The position numbers and the translations under genes were made by a program. Source: Callipepla californica brunnescens (lineage: Eukaryota; Chordata; Aves; Galliformes; Odontophoridae). Taken from it: DNA of 64,000 nt. The stretch lies in NCBI GenBank assembly GCA_023055505.1, contig JALIRH010000036.1, positions 62,001-126,000 on the forward strand, in the 5' to 3' direction. Of the stretch, positions 60,998 through 64,000 are shown piece after piece. The stretch's first letter is position 1; the number at the start of each line of letters is the position of its first letter. The notes under the pieces were generated by a model, which was given only the letters and a program-made list of their open reading frames with translations, ran no database searches and was not told the origin of the DNA.

Positions 60998-63041
60998 TCA
61001 GACGTACTCCCGGGCCGTGGAAGGCTGTGACTGTCGGTAGTACTGCTGTCCTTGGCGCTCCTTGGCAGGGCAGGAGCAGCACAGCAGGGAACCCCCCAGC
61101 ACGGTGAGGCTGGCGGCTCCCCAGCCGACAAACAGCGCTGAGCCGAACTCGTACCTGCAGCAAGAGACAGGTGGGGAGAGCACCAGGGGGTGGGAAAGGC
61201 AAAGAGGAACAAAACTGAGTGTCACCATGGCCACCACACCGTGCTGCCCAAACCAGCGTGGGGCAGCACCGAGGGATGCTCAGGGGCTCAGGTGTCCCCG
61301 AGCGGGCTCCTACCTGGCGTTGATTGGAGTGCTGGCGCTGAAGAACTCATAGGTGACCTGTGTGGCATACAGGGAGACGGCCGCTAACGTGCACAGACCT
61401 GGGTGTCAGACACTGAGCATCAGCAGTGCCCAGCTCGTTGTCAAACAGCCCCACTTCCCCCCTGTTCAAGGCTTTTCGGCACCAAAGAGGCCCCAGCTCC
61501 CGGCAGCTTACCACAGAGGATGAAGAGGACACCCCCAGCAACAGCGATGCGGCTCTTGGTGACCGGATCATCTTCTCCGACCTTGGTGCATTTCATGCCC
61601 ACGACACTCACGATGATGCCGAAGAAACCCAGGAGGAGAGAAATAACCATGAGAGCCCGGGAGGTCTGGATGTGAACTGAAGGGGGAAACACGCTGCTTG
61701 TGGCACTGCAGGGTGAAGTCACTTCCCGCAGGGATGAAGCTGTCCTTAACACTCTGTCCTTTACCTTAACCTGTAGTGTCACTCCCAGCTCCCCTGCCTG
61801 AGGCATCATGCCAGGAGCCAGCTTACTCTCAACACCGGGGTCCCCAGCCTTCCTCCCCACCAAGCTCTTTTTCTTCCTTCCATGCTCTTCTTGCTGCAAT
61901 TTCAGCAGCAGCACCGTCCCCAAATGCTGTGCACAGCCCCAGGATTATGATGTCCCCATGTGGCGGCCACTGTGGGGCTCAAACCCTCAGGGATTGGGGG
62001 CAAAGACACGCAAGGGGGCTGGAGCCCATGGGCATGAGCTGGGCTCAGACCTACAGTGGGGCTGTGACCCACATCAGGATTCAAACCATAGGTGCAAAGC
62101 AGGACTGGAACACGCAGAGAAGAGTGAAGGGCTCAGACCCACAACAGGTGCAGACCCTCATTGGAGCAAGGGGTGCTCAACTCACTCTCAGCACTGAGGC
62201 CCTTCCTCCCCACCACGTTCTTCCTCCTCCTGCCACAGTCTTCTGGCTGCAATTTCAGCAGCAGCACAACCCCCAAACACCGTGCCCAGCCCCAGGGGTG
62301 CCATGTCCTCAGCACACAGCCGCCGTTCCCAAATGTGATGCCCACCATTGGGCTCAAACCCACAGAGACTGGGGAGGATGAGGATGCAAGATGGGCTCAG
62401 CCCTACAGCGGGGCTATGAGCTGCAGTGGGGCTCAAACTGGGGGTACAAAGCGGGAATGGAGCGCAAAGAGAAGTGCGAGGTGCTCAGACCCATAGCAGG
62501 ACACAGACCCACGGAGGAGCGAGGAGAGCTCTGACAAGCACCGGGCTCGGAGGTGCGGGGGGAAGGTGGGCTCTTCCCACAGAACTGGGAAGGGGAGCTC
62601 AGACAGAGTGGGGGGGGGAAAGGAGGGGGGGTTAGGGCCGAGACCTGCAGGACGGCTCAGATCAGCGGGAAGGGCACTAAGGGGGCTCGGACCCGGGCTG
62701 GGAAGCAGTCACCCAGGATGGGTTGGCTCGAAGCCACGGGGGTTAGCTCAGCCCCTCGGAAGCGGAGAATCTCAGCCCCTCGGAAGGGGATCTGCCCCGC
62801 CGCTCTCTCTGTACGCACCGTCGAGGGAGAGCAGCGAGTCGTGGAGTCGGCACTGCACCTGCCCGGTGCTCTGCGCGGCGCAGCTCATCCACAGCCCTTC
62901 GTGCAGCCCCACCGCCGTGATGATGGCGTCCCCGGCGTACGAGCTCTGTCTCCACTGGGGCAGCGCTGCGGCCGCCAGAGCCGCCACCCACCCGCCCAGA
63001 GCCGCCAGGTACCCCGCCAGCTCCCGTGCTCCGCCGCCCAT
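60998..63041 (-). CDS. CLDN19: Claudin-19
   Basis: Minus-strand exons 63041-62819, 61676-61512, 61398-61314 and 61154-60998 give 209 residues ending AREYV, the PDZ-ligand form. Claudin-19 is a tight-junction protein of kidney, retinal epithelium and Schwann cells; in kidney it partners claudin-16. Visible parts: TM1 (about 8-28), W30, [17 protein letters not shown] (49-51), C54 and C64 (claudin signature), [16 protein letters not shown]2 with [29 protein letters not shown]3 with [11 protein letters not shown], second loop with [21 protein letters not shown]4, and a CCSCP motif at the membrane edge. Exon 2 begins with Val where human has Gly (LDVH against LDGH). Intron 1 contains a tandem duplication. 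The start lies in a CpG island with the ATG in good context. Exon 4 has an internal donor giving the alternative ending at 59659-59707. Confidence 0.95.
61815..62520 (+). repeat. Tandem duplication of about 353 bp in CLDN19 intron 1
   Basis: Copy A (about 61815-62167) and copy B (about 62168-62520) share ordered blocks: 'ccttcctccccacca', 'gctgcaatttcagcagcagc', 'gtgc.cagccccagg', 'gggctcaaac', 'gctcagac' and 'cagaccc'. The shared block 'gctgcaatttcag' begins at 61893 and at 62246, a 353-bp offset. The copies have clearly diverged. Confidence 0.85.
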
Positions 63042-63120
63042 CGCCGCCGCGCTGCGCCCGGCCCGGCCCGGCCCGGCTCTGCCCGGGGGTGTGTGTGCCC
63101 GCCCCGTCCCGCCCCGAGCT
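62740..63120 (-). promoter_or_regulatory. CLDN19: CLDN19 CpG-island promoter and first exon
   Basis: CpG density is high over exon 1 and the 80 bp upstream, which contain repeated 'cccggcc' units (63056-63078). No TATA box or clear tissue-specific motif was recognised. Confidence 0.6.
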
Positions 63121-63449
63121 CCGTCAGCCCCTCCTCTGGGCTGGAGGGGCCGTGGGGGGGAGGTGGGTGGTTAGGGGCAGGGTCAGGTGCTGGGAGACCC
63201 CCCCTCAGAAAGAGGGGTTCGGGGTGGGGAAGGGGGAGAGATGGGGGCTAAAGGAGATGGGGACACCCAGAGAGGTCGAGGGGCACTCGACCCAACTTTG
63301 GGCTGGGAGAGGTGAGCCCCCGCGGGGCCGTCGGGGCAGGGAGCCCTGCGGATGCTGCAGGGATGGATGAGGGAGAGTGGCACCGTGATGTGGTGCCAGG
63401 GTGGGGGGACACAGCGGGAATGTGGGTGGGCTGAGTGGAATTAGGAGCT

Positions 63450-63920
63450 CTTGGTGGCACAGAACTCTCAGAGGTATGAAACTCTTGGCGGTATGGAGCT
63501 CTTAGTGCTATGGATTTCTTGATGACATGGAGCACTTTGGTGGCACAGAGCCCTCTGTGGCATAGAGCTCCTGGTGGAATGGGTCCCCTGTTGAAATGGA
63601 GCTCTCAGTGCCACGGAGCCCTGGGTGGCATTGAATCTATGGTGGCATGGAGTCCATGTTGGCACAGAGTACTTGGTGACACAGAGCCCGGGTGGCATGG
63701 AGCTCTTGACTGCGTGAAGTTCTTGGTGGCATGGAGCTGCTGGTGACATGGAACCCTTGGTGGCACAGAGCACGGCATGGAGCTCTCAGTGGCATGCAGC
63801 TCTTGGTGACAGAGAGTCCATGGTGGCACGAAGCTCTCATTGCTGCAGAGCTCTTGCTGACATGGAGCCCTTGGTGGCATGCAACGTTTGGTGACTCGGA
63901 GCCCTGGGTGGCTGCTGTGT
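63450..63920. repeat. Degenerate 21-bp minisatellite at the right end
   Basis: Roughly twenty imperfect copies of a unit like GGTGGCATGGAGCTCTTGGTG follow each other. Because 21 is a multiple of three, the array stays open in several frames; translated on the minus strand it gives a 7-residue rhythm (SSMPPRA, PCHQELH). It lies upstream of CLDN19 and is not regarded as coding. Confidence 0.9.
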
Positions 63921-64000
63921 GCAGGGAGCTGGTGGCTGCCCCAAGCACTGCTCTCCTGTCGGGCTGGCTGCCCTAGCAATCATTAACCACCATCTCATCA

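Noticed and set aside
61776..62381. 201-residue plus-strand ORF in CLDN19 intron 1
   Set aside because: It covers the tandem duplication, is antisense to the CLDN19 intron, and shows no family similarity.
63468..63979. Two repetitive minus-strand ORFs of about 100-124 residues at the right end
   Set aside because: They are translations of a 21-bp minisatellite, which stays open simply because the unit length is a multiple of three.

Overview
The window is nuclear DNA of a vertebrate, most probably a bird and quite likely a galliform such as chicken. It has multi-exon genes with GT-AG introns, CpG-island promoters and AATAAA/ATTAAA poly(A) signals. The interspersed repeats are almost all CR1 LINE fragments, some with the typical avian CR1 3' end, plus a piece resembling the chicken mariner Galluhop. 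The gene order ZMYND12-PPCS-CCDC30-PPIH-YBX1-CLDN19 matches human 1p34.2. Compact introns and dense genes would suit an avian microchromosome.

Layout: ZMYND12 (minus, only exons 1-2 seen, rest presumably left of the window) lies head-to-head with PPCS (plus, 3 exons, 303 aa). CCDC30 (plus, 26 coding exons, 1182 aa) fills 8.2-33.3 kb. PPIH (plus, 9 coding exons, 177 aa, plus an inferred 3'UTR exon) occupies 34.9-41.5 kb. YBX1 (plus, 7 coding exons plus a 3'UTR exon, 322 aa) occupies 44.7-52.2 kb. Two claudins then lie on the minus strand: a claudin-16-like gene (5 coding exons, 215 aa) converging on YBX1, and CLDN19 (4 exons plus an alternative fifth), whose promoter lies near 63.05 kb. All splice models were built by hand, and every junction is GT-AG and phase-compatible.

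The genes are mostly housekeeping or RNA-related: coenzyme A synthesis (PPCS), a spliceosomal cyclophilin (PPIH), a Y-box RNA-binding protein (YBX1). ZMYND12 and CCDC30 are probably linked to cilia, and their promoters carry RFX X-box-like motifs. The claudin pair is functionally suggestive, because mammalian CLDN16 and CLDN19 together form the paracellular cation barrier of the thick ascending limb, yet in human they lie on different chromosomes.

The most interesting signals are: the tandem CLDN16-like/CLDN19 pair; a 58-bp-arm inverted repeat in the CCDC30 promoter that duplicates an X-box plus CCAAT module; a single CATG that can supply start codons for both ZMYND12 and PPCS; a CLDN19 splice donor that overlaps the codons of its PDZ ligand; a cluster of CCAAT boxes, one a perfect Y-box, in the YBX1 promoter; and several minisatellites and tandem duplications inside introns. 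No CRISPR, prokaryotic or viral system was seen.
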